Assembly (NCBI GenBank): GCA_900230115.1
Contig: LT907983.1
Span: forward strand, 5,068,774-5,132,773
Length of the DNA: 64,000 nucleotides
Origin: Spirosomataceae bacterium TFI 002
GTDB lineage: Bacteria; Bacteroidota; Bacteroidia; Cytophagales; Spirosomataceae
Direction of reading: 5' to 3'
Position numbers and translations under genes: made by a program. Positions within the stretch are counted from its first letter, which is position 1. Every line of letters starts with the position of its first letter. The notes under the pieces are model-generated. The model ran no database searches. It was not told the origin of the DNA and saw only the letters and a list, made by a program, of their open reading frames with translations. Positions 62,370 through 64,000 of the stretch are shown here, piece by piece.

Positions 62370-62410
62370 TGCAGTGAACATTGGGCTGTCAGCTGTCAGC
62401 TTTCGACATT

Positions 62411-62613
62411 TCGACAAGCTCACCGCAGACATTTCGACAAGCTTAACTAGACAAAACTTTGTGTCTTTGGGTCTTTGTGATTCAGTTTTTATTAGTGGGT
62501 CGACAAGCTCACCGCAGACATTACGACAAGCTTAACTAGACAAAACTTCGTGTCTTTGGGTCTTTGTGGTTCAGTTTTTATTAGCGGTTCGACAAACTCA
62601 CTGCAGGCATTAA
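62411..62613. repeat. Tandem 89-bp repeat (two full copies and a partial third)
   Basis: Copies start at 62411, 62500 and 62589, an exact period of 89 bp. Each begins with TCGACAAGCTCACCGCAGAC and continues through CGACAAGCTTAACTAGAC and GTGTCTTTGGGTCTTTGTG. The third copy ends after about 25 bases and is more diverged. It lies between the double beta-helix gene and the last LytTR gene. It has no coding potential. Confidence 0.85.
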
Positions 62614-62661
62614 AAAAAATGTAAATCAAATTAATCTAAAATATAAAGAGAAAAGATAAAT

Positions 62662-62756
62662 GGGTGTCACCCATTTTACATTTTGGGTGTCACCCTTTTT
62701 TGCAATATTCCACCCTTTTGGGTGATTGACGGGCGATTGTTAATGTTCTAGCTTTG
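62662..62756 (+). promoter_or_regulatory. GGGTGTCACCC palindrome array and promoter
   Basis: The palindrome GGGTGTCACCC occurs at 62662 and 62685 (23 bp apart), followed by CACCC-TTTT-GGGTG at 62711-62724. Directly after come ATTG and, 20 bp on, a perfect TAGCTTTG (62749-62756), matching the -33/-7 promoter pattern of Bacteroidota. The LytTR ATG lies 31 bp further. The array is a probable operator set for this promoter. Confidence 0.65.
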
Positions 62757-62787
62757 GAAAATACTTTACAACTTAAAGTCGATAGCT

Positions 62788-63114
62788 ATGAAAACAAAGC
62801 CTAAAATTATAGATTCAGTAAAGCCTGAATTATTAAACCAACTCGAGGCAGTCTCCAATTATACCTACCTAACCTACACTGATGGAAGTCGACAACTGTC
62901 TTCATACAGTCTAAAGGTGTTTGCAGAAATATTTACTCCAAAAGATTTTATAAGGATTAATAGGTCATTACTTGTAAATAGGTCTTTTGTGAAAAAATAT
63001 ATAAAGGCAGGTGGCAAGGAGTACTTACAATTAAAAAATGACCAAACTTTTATTATACCTAGACGAAAAACAGAAAGTCTGAAGCTAGACTTCCCGAGCA
63101 TTTTTAATAATTAA
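62788..63114 (+). CDS. Stand-alone LytTR DNA-binding regulator
   Basis: The 108-residue protein is a LytTR domain closely related to the one at 56.0 kb: SSYSLKVFAEIF, DFIRINRSLLVNRSFVKKYI and IIPRRKTESLKLDFPSIFNN. No receiver domain. It is followed after 17 bp by another YadA-head-like gene, the same spacing and order as at 56 kb, so the LytTR/adhesin pair is a duplicated unit. Its promoter differs, however, being controlled by the GGGTGTCACCC array. Confidence 0.9.
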   Translation: MKTKPKIIDSVKPELLNQLEAVSNYTYLTYTDGSRQLSSYSLKVFAEIFTPKDFIRINRSLLVNRSFVKKYIKAGGKEYLQLKNDQTFIIPRRKTESLKLDFPSIFNN

Positions 63115-63131
63115 ACCATAAACTGAAACAT

Positions 63132-64000
63132 ATGAAAACGAAACATTTACTCCTCTCACTTTTGATTTTAATGGGTGGATCGTTATCTGCCCAAATGTTT
63201 GTCACAGATCCCAATGACGGTTCGTTGACAATCACACCCAAAGGCGTAACAACGGCTAGAACAGCTGCTCCGGGAGGAGCTGCGGTTAAAGATCCAAGCA
63301 ATACTGCTTTTGGATATTATCCTTTTTCATTAATGACAACAGGTCAGTTTAATACTGCAATGGGATTGTCATCTTCGTACTTTATTACATCAGGAAATGC
63401 GAATAGTTCTTTTGGTATTGCCTCTTTGCGGTCAAACACAATAGGGAATTTCAATACTGGCTTAGGTGCCTATGCATTATTCAATAGTGTAGGAACCTCA
63501 AAAAATACTGCTGTGGGTTATCATTCAATGTACAATGCAAACGATTCTCCATCTGCAACTGATGGATTCAATACAGCTATGGGTTATGAGGCCTTAAAAG
63601 GAAGCGTCACGCCAGCAAATAATACCGGAACTGGGAATACAGCAATCGGTAGCGTATCAATGAAAAGTAATACAAGCGGTAGCGGAAACACTTCAACAGG
63701 ACACGCATCATTGTCAAGCAATAGTACAGGAAATTATAATACTGCCTTTGGACAGGAAGCGTTATATTCAAATTCTACCGGTTGGAGCAATACAGCCATT
63801 GGTTTTAAATCGCTTTACAATAATAATGGAGCACATAGAAGTACAGCAGTAGGTTTTGAAGCGATGTTTAATGCTAATAATACTTCTTCATTCATCAATA
63901 CATTTAATACGGCAATTGGTACCTCTGCTCTAAAAGGAAGTTCAACACCCGCGAACAACACTGGTCGTTATAACACAGCTGTTGGGGATGAAGCAATGTA
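63132..64000 (+). CDS. YadA-head-like secreted adhesin (3' end outside window)
   Basis: The frame is open from an ATG giving MKTKHLLLSLLILMGGSLSAQ (signal peptide) to the end of the window, so only the first 289 residues are visible. After a short variable part the protein is a run of YadA/Hep-Hag-like head repeats with N-T-A-(I/V/M/F)-G, for example FNTAMGLSSSY, STGNYNTAFGQEAL, WSNTAIGFKSL and RYNTAVGDEAM. Such beta-rolls form trimeric adhesin heads. It follows the LytTR gene by 17 bp. Confidence 0.87.
   Translation, partial: MKTKHLLLSLLILMGGSLSAQMFVTDPNDGSLTITPKGVTTARTAAPGGAAVKDPSNTAFGYYPFSLMTTGQFNTAMGLSSSYFITSGNANSSFGIASLRSNTIGNFNTGLGAYALFNSVGTSKNTAVGYHSMYNANDSPSATDGFNTAMGYEALKGSVTPANNTGTGNTAIGSVSMKSNTSGSGNTSTGHASLSSNSTGNYNTAFGQEALYSNSTGWSNTAIGFKSLYNNNGAHRSTAVGFEAMFNANNTSSFINTFNTAIGTSALKGSSTPANNTGRYNTAVGDEAM

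Noticed and set aside
62350-62535. 61-codon frame over the intergenic repeat
   Set aside because: It is made of the 89-bp repeat unit and begins inside the end of the beta-helix gene in another frame.
63300-64000. CRISPR-like repetition in the last gene
   Set aside because: The repetition is in frame, imperfect and encodes NTAxG head repeats; there are no constant-length repeats with unique spacers.

Overview
The window is chromosomal DNA of a Bacteroidota bacterium, most likely a free-living Cytophagales-type organism (family level is a guess). The evidence is a SusC/SusD pair, TonB-dependent receptors with carboxypeptidase-like N-terminal domains, AT-rich DNA, TAnnTTTG-type -7 promoter elements, many Sec or lipoprotein signal peptides, and a large set of secreted repeat proteins. 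I see no rRNA, tRNA, CRISPR array, transposase or phage genes.

Layout. 0.2-9 kb: two secreted repeat proteins (Ig-like and beta-helix) on the minus strand, a NarL-type response regulator and a TPR histidine kinase, a stand-alone LytTR regulator, a class C beta-lactamase-family hydrolase and a small membrane protein. 9-16.5 kb: a 1012-residue surface protein, a diheme cytochrome c, miaE and two L,D-transpeptidases. 17-23.7 kb: a polysaccharide-utilisation locus made of SusC, SusD and one lipoprotein that fuses a glycerophosphodiesterase domain to a laminarinase-type GH16 domain. 23.7-25.4 kb: yjdJ/yjdI-like genes, a SnoaL-like protein and a protein ending in a CDGSH iron-sulfur motif. 25.4-31.8 kb: a TPR histidine kinase, two paralogous fibre-like secreted proteins, a LytTR regulator and an ELWxxDGT-repeat protein. 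32-36 kb: a RES/Xre toxin-antitoxin pair, a linked beta-helix lipoprotein and diheme cytochrome pair, and a Crp-type regulator. 36-52 kb: mostly housekeeping and metabolic genes, including a TonB receptor, a SASA-type esterase, nitronate monooxygenase, DoxX, a TlpA-like protein, a ceramidase-like protein, a DUF885 protein, an FG-GAP protein and a three-gene exported sugar isomerase/dehydrogenase operon. 52-64 kb: an accessory surface region with a truncated LamG gene, a hybrid two-component regulator, two LytTR plus YadA-head-like adhesin units, two Hcp-like proteins with signal peptides, and a 1023-residue double beta-helix protein.

The theme of the window is regulated surface display. Four LytTR-only regulators sit directly beside secreted fibre, adhesin or enzyme genes. 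Their promoters fall into small sequence families: AAAATC-N6-TACACGAT at exactly fixed spacing in three promoters; a TGTTACTTTTGTGCTAG box with an ACTTTTG/CAAAAGT inverted repeat in three others; and one 20-bp sequence shared by the two intergenic regions around the response regulator, kinase and LytTR genes. Four secreted proteins end in a related C-terminal domain bracketed by cysteines with an L-x-P-G-F core, probably an export or anchoring signal. The best candidate for an undescribed system is the 56.0-59.0 kb operon: LytTR regulator, YadA-head-like fibre, and two exported Hcp-like proteins, with no other type VI secretion gene in view.
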